Assembly (NCBI GenBank): GCA_037043455.1
Contig: JAWPHD010003262.1
Span: 1-64,000, forward strand
DNA length: 64,000 bases
Direction of reading: 5' to 3'
Origin: Cyrtodaria siliqua
Lineage: Eukaryota > Mollusca > Bivalvia > Adapedonta > Hiatellidae
Shown here: positions 32,305 to 43,380 of the stretch, piece by piece
Position numbering within the stretch: the stretch's first letter is position 1
Layout: every line of letters starts with the position of its first letter
Position numbers and translations under genes: made by a program
Notes under the pieces: generated by a model
Seen by the model: the letters and a program-made list of their open reading frames with translations, nothing else
Database searches by the model: none
Told to the model about the DNA's origin: nothing

Positions 32305-32486
32305 TGTAATGTTTTGTGTTTACTTATTATTAAATGAAGTAAAGCTATTGTCCAGTTACACATGTATTCCGTGTTACAGCTACATGTTAAAACTAGAATC
32401 CTCTGTCTTGCATATCATGTGATCTTATAAAACAATACTAGCTTAAGTTGTATATACCAGTTTATAGATATAACAATATCATTACA
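32305..32486 (-). repeat. 5' LTR of the Ty3/gypsy element
   Basis: 182 bp counterpart of 28422-28605 with the same TGTAATG/CATTACA ends. Confidence 0.93.
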
Positions 32487-32867
32487 CCTTGGTCTCAATA
32501 TCTTGGTAATAGAAGAGACTTCAATATCTGACACACAATCCTTCTATCCCACCCACCTCACCATGGACGCCATATAGCAAGTAGAGCGATATAGACCATC
32601 TTGGGCCTCTTGCTCTAAAGTGTGTATATAAAAATGTTGCATTTTTTATATGGACTTGTATAGGGAAAACTTCAAAAAAAGGTTCTTCTCTGAAATTATA
32701 AGATCCTTAGATGAATGTGTTTTGAAATTTGTTAAAATAAGTTAAACGTGACATCCAAGATGGCCACCATAGAACAATCTGAATTACTTCTTGTACACTG
32801 AGAAGCTAGTGCCGTGGGTTGAAAGCCCACAGCAGGTAAACTTTATTTTTTAATTCTTCATTTTTAG

Positions 32868-34115
32868 CTCTACTGACCGAAGGCTAATGGGATGAAGAGT
32901 TGTCCGTCGTCTGTCAGTCGTCCGTTAACTGTTGCCTTTTTAACACGATAGTGCCTTTATTTGTCATCCGATCTTTTTCAAACTTTATCAGATTGTTATA
33001 TTAATGACAGCGCAAACGGATCCGAAAATCAGCCAGTTCGGACAAGTAATATCGGAGTTATGGCACGTAATTGGTTACAATTGCTATATTTTGCCTCGTT
33101 AACACGATAAAGCCTTCATTTTCATCGATATTTTTCAATCTTTACCAGATTGATGATATTAATGAAAGCTCTTACGAGTTCGTAAACCAGCTAGTTCGGA
33201 TTCATTACACTGGAGTTATGGCCCTTGATTTAGTTAAAATTGCTATTTTTTGCTTCGTTAACGCGATTGGGCCTTCATATTTCATCCGATCTTTTTCAAC
33301 CTTTACCAGATAGTTGATATCAATGAAAACTCGGACGTGTTCGAAAACCAGCCAGTTCGGATCCGTTACACTGGATTTAGTTAAAATTGCTATATATTGT
33401 CTCGTTAATGCGACAGTGTCTTTACCAGATTGTTATTATCAATGAAAGCTCGAAAAAGTTCGAAAATGACCATTAACACCGGAGTTATGGCCCTTGCTTT
33501 ACTGAAATATGCTATAATTTGGCCTCGTTAACACGATAGGTCCTTCATTTTTATTCCAATCTTTATCAAACTTAAAAGATTGTTGATAAGACGCGTTCGA
33601 AAACCATCCATATTGGAGTTATGGCCTTTGATTTAGTTAAGATTGCTAGATTTTGTCTCGTTAACGCAATAGGGCCTTCATTTTTCATCCGATCTTTTTT
33701 CAAACTTTACCAGATTGTTGATATCAATAAAATCTCGGACGGATTAGAAAACCAGCCAGTTCAGACCAGTAATACTTGAGTTATGGCCCTTGATGTAGTT
33801 AAAATTGCTATATTTTGCCTCGTTATCTCGACAGGGCCTTCATTTTTCATCCGATCTTTTTCAAACTTTACCAGATTGTTTACATCAATGAAAACTTAGA
33901 CGAGCTTCAAAATCAAGCAGATCGGACCATTTACATCGGAGTAATGGCCCTCGATTTTCTGACATATGGTATCATTTGGCCTCGTTAACACGATAGGTCC
34001 TTCATTTTTATCCGATCTTTATCAAACTGAACAAGATTGTTGATATCAATGAAAGCTTGGACACGTTCGAAAACCAGATTGGACCATTTACACCGGAGTT
34101 ATGGCCCTTGATATT
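32868..34115 (+). repeat. CCGTC-head tandem repeat family F, locus 3
   Basis: Head TTTTTAGCTCTACTGACCGAAGG and GTCGTCTGTCAGTCGTCCG, then about eight units of roughly 145 bp. Each has CTCGTTAACACGATAGGGCC, TTCATTTTTCATCCGATCTT, TCAAACTTTACCAGATTGTT, ATATCAATGAAAGCTCGGAC and GGAGTTATGGCCCTTGATTT. The frames at 33071-33313 and similar are repeat artefacts. Confidence 0.85.
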
Positions 34116-35546
34116 TAGCTCTACTGGTCGAAGGCCAGCAGAGCTTATGCGATGGAGAGTCGTCTGTCGTCCGTCCGTCCGTCCGTCATCCGTCGTCCGT
34201 CCTTTAACTTTTGTCTTGTTTACGCGATAAAGTCTTGATTATTAATCGGATATTTACGAAACGTTGCCAGTGTCTTTATATATCTCAATGAAAGCTCGGA
34301 TGAGTTCGTAAACCGCATAGATCAAATTAGTAACACCAGAGTTATGTCCCTTTTTTGCTGAAAATGCCATACTAAGCTTTGTTTACACTCTAGCACCTTC
34401 CTTTTGCATTTTGTAGTTGATCTTTACGAAACTTTGCCAGTGTATTTATATCCATAGAAGCTGGGATAAGTTCGAAAATCAGCCAGATCAGATTTGTAAC
34501 ACCAGAAAAGTGCCATGTTCTGCTTTGGGGGACCACTCCAGTACCTTCATTTTTTATTTGATCTTACCAAACCTGCACAGATTATTAATATCAACGAAGG
34601 CACGGACAAGTTTGTAAACCAGCCAGATCGAACTAGTAACATTCGAGTTATGGCCCTTGACTAGTTACTATTGCTGTATTTTGCCCCGTTAAGATGATAG
34701 GGCTCTTTTTATCCGATCTTTGCCAAACTTTACCAGGTTTTTTATATCAATGACAGCTTGGACAAGTTCGAAAACCAGCCAAATCGTAAAAGGTAATACC
34801 AGAGTTATGGCCCTTGATTTAGGTAAAAAATGCTGTATTTTGCCTCGTTTAGACGATATGGCCTCCATTTGGAGGGATGGTCTGTATCAAGCCTATCACC
34901 GTGTTTCTTTTGAATGATTTTGGCAGAGTTATGGTCCTTTAAAGGTTTTTGTACACACTTTGTCAGGACTAGTTCTCCTGAACCCCAGGCCGAATGTCAA
35001 CGAAACTTTGCAGGAATGATCAGTATCAAGTCTAGGTGTGCATATCATCACCGTGTTACGGCTGTAAGATCTTTGGCGCAGGCCCTTTATAGGTTTTAAT
35101 ACCCAATTTTTTTCTGTACTAGTTCTCCTGAACCACTGATTTGGCAAGGTTGATCAGTATCTAGTCTAGTTGTGCATATCGTCGCCGTGTTCCAGTTGAA
35201 TGATATTTGGCGGAGTTATGACCCTTTAAATGTTTTAATATAAAAACTTTGTCGCCATTAGTCTCTTCTGAACTCATGACCTGTCTTCAGCGAAACGTTT
35301 AGGTATGATCAGTACCAGGCCTAGTTGTGCATATCATCGCCGTGTTACGGTTGAATGATTTTTGTCGGAGTTATGGCCCTTTAAATATTTTAGTGCACAC
35401 ACTTTGTCCGGACTAGTTCTCCTGGACCCCTGGCCGGATTTTATTGAAACTTTGCCGGGATGCTTAGTACCAAGCCTAGTTGCACATACTATCGCCGTGT
35501 TCTGGTTGAATGATTTTGACAGAGTTATGGCCTCTTATACACAAAA
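34116..35546 (+). repeat. CCGTC-head tandem repeat family F, locus 4, with a second unit type
   Basis: The head has a 29-base hairpin (AGCTCTACTGG TCGAA GGCCAGCAGAGCT) followed by CCGTCCGTC runs at 34167-34205. About five units of the 145-bp type run to about 34880. Then four units of about 190 bp carry GAGTTATGGCCCTTTAAA, ACACACTTTGTCCGGACTAG, TTCTCCTGAACCCC and GATCAGTACCAAGCCTAGTT to 35546. Noncoding. Confidence 0.8.
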
Positions 35547-35740
35547 AGAAAGATACAAATATCGGACAGGGAAACAGCATTCAAGGACGCACGCTGTAGC
35601 TAGAGCGTCGACAGTCAACCACAAAACACACAAACAAACACGCAAACAGACAAACGAAAAGGCAAAAGTAATAAAAAATGCAAACGACATCACAAACACA
35701 AAAGCGTTGACAATAGGGCTACCGCCATGGAACGGTCAGT
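35547..35740 (-). repeat. Dispersed repeat family A, copy 4 (3' half)
   Basis: Reverse complement of the family A 3' half (GGACAGGGAAA..., CACAAACACAAAAG, CCATGGAACGGTCAGT). It has been inserted inside tandem repeat family F; units resume at about 35745. Confidence 0.8.
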
Positions 35741-36289
35741 TGCAAATCTTATCCGGACTAATTTTCCTGAATCCTTAGCTGGATTTCAGTTAAACTTGGC
35801 AGGCATGATCAGTTTCAAGACTTGTTGAGCATTTCGATGTCGTGTTCCCCACCACAGACTCCATATAGCCAGTTGGTTTTTATTGCAATATCGGTTGTTG
35901 TTACATTATAGGTATTTTATTACATTATTGGTCGTAACAACTTGCCTTTGGAGAACGAACCATGAATATATTTACCATACAGTTCGACTATGTATCAGCT
36001 ATCAGTTGTTTGTTCGTATCACAGTTGCAGTTGTCCCGACTATCACTATCAAATCCGCAATGATTTTAATCAGTATTTTAGAGATATTTCCCTGAAAATC
36101 TATTGTCGATGGGAACCTCCCACGAACCGCCATATTTGGTACCTGTTTGAATGCTCTTATGCTACTGATGTTATGGGAATAGGCGTAAATATATAGTATA
36201 GAATAATTTCAACAAAAACAAGAAATTCGATTGAACTGATGGATGCTCCCCGAAATGTATCCTCAACTTGTATCACCCAGCAGTATTCA
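35741..36289. other. End of family F and unrecognised AT-rich sequence
   Basis: A last diverged family F unit runs to about 35850. The rest holds nothing recognisable; two overlapping frames (35883-36095, 35990-36196) lack motifs. Confidence 0.45.
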
Positions 36290-37170
36290 ATTTGCAGTTC
36301 CATTAGTAGTTTATGACCTATACTCTGGACAAAAATTACAAGAATACGATTTTAAGGGGCAATAATTCTTATTCGAATAAAAATTGGTTGTAAATCTTTG
36401 CACTTTCTCTCATTGCCCTTTATCATTGTGTAAAGTTTCATTGCAGTGCCATTAGTAGTTTTTGAGTTATGATCCGGACAATAATTATAATATAACATTC
36501 CAAGGGGCAATTACTATATTGTGAATTAAGATAGGGTTATAGTTGTGTGCTCTGCTCCTCCCATTGCCTTTATCATTCATTGTATGAAGCGTCATTACAG
36601 TCCCATAAGTAGTTTTGAAGTTAAGCTACGGACAATAAATTTAAGTATAAAGTAGAGTTACAGATCTTGCACTGTTCAATTCCTCTCATTGACCTATGAC
36701 GTTTTGTGAATTTTCATTGCCGTCCCATAAGTAGTTTGTGGAGCGCTGTTGTCTAGTGGTAGAGCGTTGGACCCATGGTCCAAAAAGTAGTTGGTTCGAT
36801 ACCCGCCATAACCGTATGTGTTGAGTCCCAGAACAAAACACTTTATCTGCAATAGCTTAGTACTGGTTCCAGCCAGGAAGACATCGAGAGTGATTAAAAT
36901 AAGTTCGGAGCGATCTCGTTACATTCGATGTATAATACATAAGTTTAAACTAAGTAGTTTTGAAGTTAAGCTCCGGACAAGAAGTCTAAGTATAAATTGA
37001 CAAAGGGCAATAACTAAAATGAATGAAGACATAGTAACGGTTTTTACACACTGTATTCTATTATTGCATCACTGTATATCACTGTATCTTGTATTCTATA
37101 ATTGTATGAAGGTTCATTGTAGTCACATCAGTAGTTTTGAAGTTATACTCCGGACAAAAATGGCACGGGC
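36290..37170 (+). repeat. Tandem repeat family G (about 150-bp units) split by a SINE
   Basis: Units contain GTCCCATAAGTAGTTTTGAA, GTTAAGCTCCGGACAA and AAGGGGCAAT(A)A(C)T. About five to six units are recognisable. A tRNA-like SINE interrupts one unit at about 36728-36945. Confidence 0.7.
36728..36945 (+). repeat. tRNA-derived SINE inserted in family G
   Basis: The head GTTGTCTAGTGGTAGAGCG (A box), an anticodon-like stem TTGGACCCATGGTCCAA (CAT in the loop), and GGTTCGATACC (B box) give a clear tRNA-like core. The body contains CCCAGAACAAAACACTTTAT. TAAGTAGTTT flanks both sides, consistent with insertion into the unit. A functional tRNA-Met is unlikely because the acceptor stem does not close. 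Confidence 0.7.
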
Positions 37171-37749
37171 AAAGCGGCGACTATATTCTCCCCCGAAAAA
37201 TTCGAGGAGCATAAACATCATTGAGTCTTTGGGAGTGATCTCTCTTCCATCGTCACTGTCCCATTTACGATATAAAACATTGTTCTGCATTGTTCTGCAG
37301 GAAGAATGATTCCCACCTAAACCAATAGTATTTTAATTCTACCCTAAATTTGGCAATTTCAAACCATTCCGGTTTCTTATCATTTATCTTACAAATATGG
37401 ATCACTTTCAGAATAGGGTCCTGTTTCTGAAGTTTTTCTAATGAGCATAAACTAGATATTCACCATCTGCTTTCTCATCAGAGGAACATGCCTCAGCACT
37501 TTCTGTTTCAATAATGCTTTTTGAGCTAGAGCTTTCACTTGAAATATCAGTGTTCTCACTGTCAACTAAACCATTACTCTTTACAATCACACAATCAGGA
37601 ATGGAACTTGGTTTGATATTCTCAATATTCAGAACTGTGTTTATCAACTCTGTATATTGAATGTCTGCCCGGTTACAGTGTTTGCATGGTACATCGTAAC
37701 ACCGACTTCTAGACAAGGAGTCTGCGACCTGGCCTGTAATTAATTTCAA
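37171..37749 (-). pseudogene. Ty3/gypsy pol: RNase H end and integrase linker
   Basis: GQVADSLSRSRC (RNase H end, normally GNADALSRRPC), then CKHCNRAD, a Ser-rich acidic stretch, and out of frame after a stop LEKLQKQDPILKVI and KPEWFEIA, typical of the linker before the integrase zinc domain. Breaks off at about 37171. Confidence 0.72.
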
Positions 37750-37894
37750 AATTATAAACAGACAAGAAAGTTATCCATCTAGCTAATTGCCCTTCGGCCA
37801 ACTTGAACTTTAAAAGCCACCTTAAACTACCGTGGTCAGTTCTTACAGCTAACCAGTTTGCATACATAACTGCTAGCAGCTCTCTTCTTGTCAC
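37709..37894 (-). pseudogene. Ty3/gypsy RNase H fragment
   Basis: MTRRELLAVMYANWLAVRTDHGSL is the conserved TRRELLAVVxFxxxFxxxxRTDHGSLxWL region. LARWITFLSVYNFEINYRPG follows. Family length and order are conserved locally. Confidence 0.85.
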
Positions 37895-38007
37895 ACAATA
37901 GTGTCTTTCTGCTTTGGAGAAATATTACTGTAATATGCAATAAGCCGCTCCTTTCCAATTTGAACTTGAGAAAGAACAGCACCCTGACCAATGTATAAAA
38001 GGTTCAA

Positions 38008-38700
38008 TCATGTTTGGTTGAGAATGCAAGTTGGGGCGGTTGTTAACGTTTCTTTTAAAGAATTGAATGTTTTTTGACACTCTTCAGTCCATTTAAACCT
38101 TCTCCCACTTTCAGCCAACTGATGCAGAGACTTAGTAATGTCTGCAAATTTATAGACATAAGATGTATAGTAAGAACATTGTGAGAAAAATCTTATATCC
38201 TCTTTAGTATTTCTAGGCACAGGCCAGTAACGTACAGTTTTTATCTTTTCAGGTTGAGTACCAACACCATCTTCAGTTACTAAGTGTCCCAAGAAGGAGA
38301 CTTTCGTTTGGAATAGACATGTTTTTCGGGTTCAACTTGTGATTGGCGCCTTTCAATCTCTTAAAGACCATGGTAAGATTTTCGAGCTGATCTTCAAAAT
38401 ATTTTGAAGGAATAATTATGTCATCTAAATATAGGATGATAATCTTTCATAACATTCCAGTGACCACCATCTGCATTAATCGAGTGAATGTGGCAGGTGC
38501 ATTGCATAGGCCGAAAGCCATTTCCCGCCACATATATTGCTCACACCCAGGTATCGAGAAAGCAGTTTTAATACGATCAGTTGCTTTAATATCACATTGT
38601 CAATACCCTGCTTACAACTCTAAACAGGACCACCATTTCGAACCTGTGCCGCTAGACTATCATCGATACGGGGCAAGGGCTATGAGTATTTAACAGTCAC
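38008..38700 (-). pseudogene. Ty3/gypsy reverse transcriptase
   Basis: Catalytic box YLDDIIIPSKYFEDQLENL at about 38430-38370, then KLNPKNMSIPNESLLLGHL, GHLVTEDGVGTQPEKIKTVR, and the FSQCSYYTSYVYKFADI connection. Upstream PLPRIDDSLAAQ and CNAP-like traces lie at about 38500-38690 in disrupted frames. The plus frame at 38418-38693 is a shadow. Confidence 0.8.
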
Positions 38701-38980
38701 ATCGTTCAGCCTTCGAAAAATGCAACACAATTTAGTTGACAAATCTGATTAGTTACCATAACTACAGGGGCATTCCAAGGACTCTGGGGACATTATTCTA
38801 TGATACCATCTTTGACCATTTGCCTAATTTCATTCTATGCGGTTTGTCTCTTTGTAAATGGTAACCTATAAGGTTGAAGTCTTACGGGTTTAGCATTCCC
38901 CGTATAAATTTCATGCTCTTTTAAAGTCGTGTGACTAGAATCTTTGGAGAAAGAGGATTGCTTTCATATCGGAAATATTT

Positions 38981-39620
38981 TTAGTCTAGCAATCTGATCA
39001 TCAGGAAGATTTCAAACATTTGCACTAAATGGGATGACATCTCGCTGGGAGTTTTAATACATTCGGTACAAGTATTCACCGCTATATCGTGAGTTCTGGT
39101 CCATATTGGGGCACTGAACTCCTTAACCGATTGATATTCACCTACTACAGAATTCTTGTAGATTATATGTTCTTTGTCACTAAAATTTGCTAACAGTATT
39201 GGTAGTTTATCACTACTAGGATCAACCAATGTTTTATCTACCAATATTCCATCTTTGTTTGACAATTTAGGTCATTGCTCTATTATCCCATAACAATTCT
39301 TATCAACCGATTGTAACGTTCTCCCATAAATGATTATTTCAGAATATGGGGAACATATACAGTCTCACAAGCAGCAACTCTACAACAGACTGGTGCCATC
39401 ATATGATTGACATAACAGGTAACTGTTTCTCCATCAACCTTCTGACGGTTTTATTTTTGCTTATCAAGAGATCACATTTATAAGCTGACATAAAGTCTAC
39501 GGCTAAAATTCCATCTTGATGAATATCAGCTACATACACTTCATGTTTAATAAACTCTTCTGAAAACAAATCTCAACAATGGCCATTCCGTAAAATGGTA
39601 CACTATCACCAGTTACGGTA
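38981..39620 (-). pseudogene. Ty3/gypsy protease and protease-RT linker
   Basis: GILAVDFMSAYKCDLL (protease C-terminal GILGxDFL pattern), a CCRVAACETVYVP block, then the 94-residue frame with GILVDKTLVDPSSDKLPILL, ANFSDK and IIYKNSVVGEYQSV, typical of the linker before RT. No intact DTG/DSG box was located. Confidence 0.65.
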
Positions 39621-39699
39621 ACTAGAGTGCTATTTACACTAGAAAGCCTAGGAGTTTCTGACCAACTATCTATTACACTTTAACTTATAATCGAAACAC

Positions 39700-40312
39700 T
39701 TGCTCCACTCCCACACTAGCTTTCACAAAACAACCTTCATCCTTCCTTACACTATTTAACACGAATACTGTGGACCCTGGTTTTGAGTTGGTCGAGTGGT
39801 AGTCCCCAGTATCGACCTGTTCTCGTTTCCCGAGGTTGCTGTGGTTTGGTAAGCAGTCCTATTATCATTTCTAGGCTTCTATTTTCCCAACTATTCCTAC
39901 CATAACCATTATTTTCCCAGGACTGGTTACTATTGGCATTATTTCTCCAGGTATTGTTCCCACATCCTGTTTTCTTGATTTCGAACGTATCTATTTTCAG
40001 ATCCCCTATCCCCCTGGCGGTTATGTGCACTATTTTGAACAGTTTTGAATTGGTTATTAGAAATGCCGTCTCTTTCTACATTATCAACAACCATTCCTAC
40101 TTGTCGAGTTCTTATACTGTCTGCAATTGTATGAGTTTCCATTCTAACAGCCAAAGTTTCGGCCTCGGCCATGGAGCTGGGACCTTGCTCTCTCAATCGT
40201 AATAGAATATCAGTGTCATTCAATGCATCAATGACATGATCTTAAGCCAAAGTGTCATTTAGCTCACTACAGAAGAAGGAAATGCCTCCCCTTTTTCTCT
40301 CACTCGAGACTT
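39700..40312 (-). pseudogene. Ty3/gypsy gag C-terminal part
   Basis: KSRVREKGEAFPSS, then DTDILLRLREQGPSSMAEAE and TLAVRMETHTIAD are the end of a capsid domain and a start of the nucleocapsid linker. An N/W-rich stretch (NTWRNNANSNQSWENNGYG) follows in another frame. Zinc knuckles are missing or lost. Confidence 0.7.
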
Positions 40313-40734
40313 TAATTTTGAGCGGTGAAATAACAACAGGTGGCTGTTATTTTGGCAGAAAAAAACTGTGTTTCTTAAGACAGAAAATACTTAAATTATG
40401 TCGAACATGATAAAGTTAATTAAATCAGCGAGTGGCATCAAAGCAACACTATAACAGGTAATGAATCGTGATATCGGATTAAAACGAACGTAATAATATT
40501 GATCGAGTTGGTGTGTACATGCATGACACGTCTGCTAGTGTCGGAAACTATCACAAATCAATGTTTATCGTAACCTATGCTATTAAAACAGCATTCGCAG
40601 TTAAATATATTTTATGAGAGTAACGACCGTTCGTCAACAACTTTAAATGTTCATCAATATTCGGTCATTGTAAAAATATCAACAACAACCACAACGCGTA
40701 AAGCACAGGGCTTGTGGTCACAATCATTACAGTA
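40313..40734. other. No gene recognised
   Basis: About 420 AT-rich bases between the second retroelement and family B copy 3. Confidence 0.5.
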
Positions 40735-41009
40735 TTCATTCAAACTAGTGCTTTTTTAGTGAAGTGCGGCGACTGTAAAATGTCTACCGTACTACGAATC
40801 ATTAGTGTTATTTGTACTGGACCGTTGGGATCAAAGAGCCCAATACTTTGAAGTAGAATATCGCTAAAGCCGGTGCTAGAGGGCGTGAGAGGTATTCCTT
40901 CTAAAATAAATTACCTCTCATGAACAGACTCAGTAAAACCGAGTCTGCAACTTTATTCTATTGGTTGCGTTTATTGTTTCTAAACGTTCTCCCTTATCAG
41001 CATATATTA
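40735..41009 (+). repeat. Dispersed repeat family B, copy 3
   Basis: Starts ATTCAAACTAGTG, ends CCCTTATCAGCATATATTA. The hairpin at 40925-40947 keeps stem CAGACTC/GAGTCTG but the loop reads AGTAAAACC instead of AATAAAACC. Confidence 0.7.
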
Positions 41010-41202
41010 GGTCAAACAGAAGGTCAACAAATAGACCAGAGTAACTCTTCATTTTTTGAAGATAGAAACTTGAAACTAGGCCTATTTGATATTTAGGCGG
41101 CAAATTTGACAATATTTTTAAATAGATATGAAACCGAGGTCTGATTACGTATTGACAAAATATAATGTATGATCAATTGCTTGCTAAGCAACTAAATACG
41201 TT

Positions 41203-41300
41203 CGCCGTGGCTTCGTGGTGGAGAGCGTCCACCTCGCATGTAGGAGAGCACTGGGATCCATCCCCGGCTGGATCATACCAAATACTTTACAAAAGCAGCT
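41203..41300 (+). repeat. tRNA-Ala-like SINE head
   Basis: CGTGGCTTCGTGGTGGAGAG (A-box region), CCACCTCGCATGTAGGAGAG, degenerate B box GGATCCATCC, then CGGCTGGATCATACCAAATA, a body I know from bivalve SINEs. Confidence 0.6.
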
Positions 41301-41410
41301 GCCTTATCTTATCCTATTTAACTGTAAACTCTATTACAAAATGTATACAAGCAAGGTTTTACGCAAGGGTAAAATAGCTGCCGAGAGACAAGAAGTTAAC
41401 ATTATATAAA

Positions 41411-41545
41411 TATTGCATCCCTGTGAGGGTGACAGTGGATATTTTAAACCTGAGGAAATTAATGTCAACCGTTGCGAAGCCGAGTTTGACATTATTTTTC
41501 CGAAGGTTGACAATATCCACTGTCACCCTCATTGGGATGCAATAT
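41411..41545. repeat. Foldback repeat, 135 bp
   Basis: TATTGCATCCCTGTGAGGGT and GACAGTGGATATT face AATATCCACTGTC and ACCCTCATTGGGATGCAATA. AATTAATGTCAAC faces GACATTATTT nearer the centre. Most of the 41413-41658 frame is this element. Confidence 0.8.
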
Positions 41546-42310
41546 TTTTTTTATTATACCGAACAAAAATTGTTTTGATTAAAATTATAATATATGAGGC
41601 GGAAAAAATCCCAATAACAATCATTTTTATTTATTTTTTTATTCTAGTTTTGATTTAAAGTAACAAAGTGTTTATTGTCGTTTGGTAAACCAAGCGTCTT
41701 ACAATTGACATAACTTCAACTGTATGTTAATAAGCGTCCACCGATTTCCAATTGCGCAAAGCGTGTCGTAATTGGAAAACCCAAAACCTATTTTTATACT
41801 TCCCGTGACGTCACGATCGTGTAACAGTAAAAATTATTTACCGGTGAACAGTAAAAAATGCTTCACGCTAGGGGTATGGGCAATTTATACAGGAGAGAAA
41901 ACGTGAGGTATAATAAAATAATATATCAAGTCACGGGTGTTAAAACAATATTGAAGAAAATAAATGTTGTCATGGAGACATACACACGCCACGGCAGTTT
42001 TTCCTTACATTCTTCCCGATTTTTACCATCAGTTCTTCCTACCAAGCATTTTAAATCAATATGGGCTACCTTGCTTCTTTCTGTTCAAATACCTTGACAT
42101 GGCTATCATATTGATTACAATTCACCCTTGTAACACGACGTGCTTCAGCACAGAAATACAATTGTTCACATGTAACGGATACGTGTGCGTTAGCGTGTGC
42201 ATCACAACACATATAAACCATGTGTAATAATAAGATTGCGTTATCAACGTGAAAAATGTAAAGGAACTGTGTATACCTTACCATTAGCAATAATGAAAAC
42301 CATAATAATG
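41546..42310. other. No gene recognised
   Basis: AT-rich; short open frames at 41858-42227 have no motif. Confidence 0.45.
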
Positions 42311-42319
42311 AAAATTTAA

Positions 42320-42412
42320 AAAAAAAAAGGAAATCAGCAGGCTTGAACCCTACCTTCCTCGGCACTAAGACGACGCCTCAAACAACTGCGCTTTACAGGC
42401 TATTGAATGTTG
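42320..42412 (-). repeat. Probable tRNA-related SINE fragment
   Basis: The reverse complement reads GCCTGTAAAGCGCAGTTGTT, then GGTAGGGTTCAAGCCTGCTG (B-box-like GGTTCAAGCC). The A box is weak. Confidence 0.35.
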
Positions 42413-42594
42413 CGTCGCTAATATACATATGATAATAATAATTACATGCTACATTTCAGCAGGATTACGAAAACGTCATTTCAGCAAGTGAAATGGTAAC
42501 CTTTCAACATTACAAAATATGTGTTTATACCATTCAGGTTTTTCAGACGAGTTCTCTAGGAATTCAAGTTGTAGAGCATGCTTATTGCCACTTA

Positions 42595-43008
42595 CATGAG
42601 TCACAGTCTGTTAACCATAGACAGGTATAAAACCCAGACAAGGGTCAGCTGCCTTCGGCAGCTGAATGATGGCCATTTAGATTTTACCAGACGACGTGAT
42701 TACAAACGTGCCTTCCTATCGACTGCATTACATTGTCAATTCTGCCATTGTGTAAACTCCGATGCATTTGTTATAAAGCACATACGTTTATAACAGTCAG
42801 ACTCTAGTAATATGACTTTGACATAAACCTAATGTAATTGTGTTGCCTAGCTTAAAGGGATATGCGACATTATCGCTTCTTAAAACGTTCCGTCTCCACT
42901 ATTGGTTTGTACTCTGTTTGCATAATTGCAAATCATACTTCATACTTTTACAAATGTTTTTTAACAATTTTCTTTTGACATTTAATTAGTAAAATTATTT
43001 GTAAATAA
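42595..43008 (+). repeat. Direct duplication H, copy 1 (414 bp)
   Basis: About 97% identical to 43381-43777 by eye. Includes ATGAGTCACAGTCTGTTAACC, ATTCTGCCATTGTGTAAACT, a TTAAAGGGATATGCGACATT motif, and TTTGACATTTAATTAGTAAA. Differs by a 17-18 bp insert forming the palindrome CAGCTGCC-TTC-GGCAGCTG at 42648-42666. Confidence 0.9.
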
Positions 43009-43380
43009 ATCATACACTAATTGAACGTCGTGGACTCATCTTTCAAGTCAAGGAAAGGTGTTTCAAACGATTGACGCACTTTCTACAAGTATGTATCACA
43101 TATTTTTATGTTTTCTTTTGTTTTTATGTATATATATAAATCGTACATGAATTGAACGTCGTGGATACACATTTCAAGACAGTGTTCCGAAAGATTGCAA
43201 ATAATTTCTACAAGTATGAATCACTGTTAGAAACTCTTCACCTCTTTGCATTCGTTTATTTACTATTATTGTGTTCTCATCATATGACATGCATTTACTA
43301 CTGTATTCCATATGTACCTAATTGTTAATATGTGTATTTGTAATTTCTGTAAAAGAGGAATTAAAGAGTATATCTATATA

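Larger units (their letters stand above)
28422..32486 (-). mobile_element. Full-length Ty3/gypsy LTR retrotransposon (4065 bp), inactivated
   Basis: Two TG...CA LTRs (28422-28605 and 32305-32486) are flanked by a perfect 5-bp target duplication CCTTG (28417-28421 and 32487-32491). On the minus strand the order is 5' LTR, tRNA-Leu primer site, gag, zinc knuckles, protease, residual RT in inverted orientation, RNase H end, integrase, C-terminal integrase tail, purine tract, 3' LTR. The LTRs differ at roughly 8-10 positions by eye, so insertion is not very recent. Disabled by frameshifts, loss and inversion of RT, and a nested SINE. It is inserted into tandem repeat family F. Confidence 0.93.
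37171..40312 (-). mobile_element. Second Ty3/gypsy retrotransposon, truncated and decayed
   Basis: Minus-strand order: gag C-terminal part (40312 to 39700), protease/linker (39600-38990), RT (38700-38000), RNase H (37900-37700), linker toward integrase (37749-37171). Integrase is absent: the left side breaks off inside tandem family G. No LTR pair was found. Frameshifts and stops throughout. Sequence differs strongly from the element at 28-32 kb, so it belongs to another lineage. Confidence 0.82.

Noticed and set aside
36728..36800. tRNA-Met gene
   Set aside because: Good anticodon stem with CAT, but the acceptor stem is not closed and the copy is inserted in a tandem repeat with a SINE body downstream.
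38418..38693. Plus-strand 91-codon ORF
   Set aside because: Antisense to the RT of the second Ty3/gypsy element.
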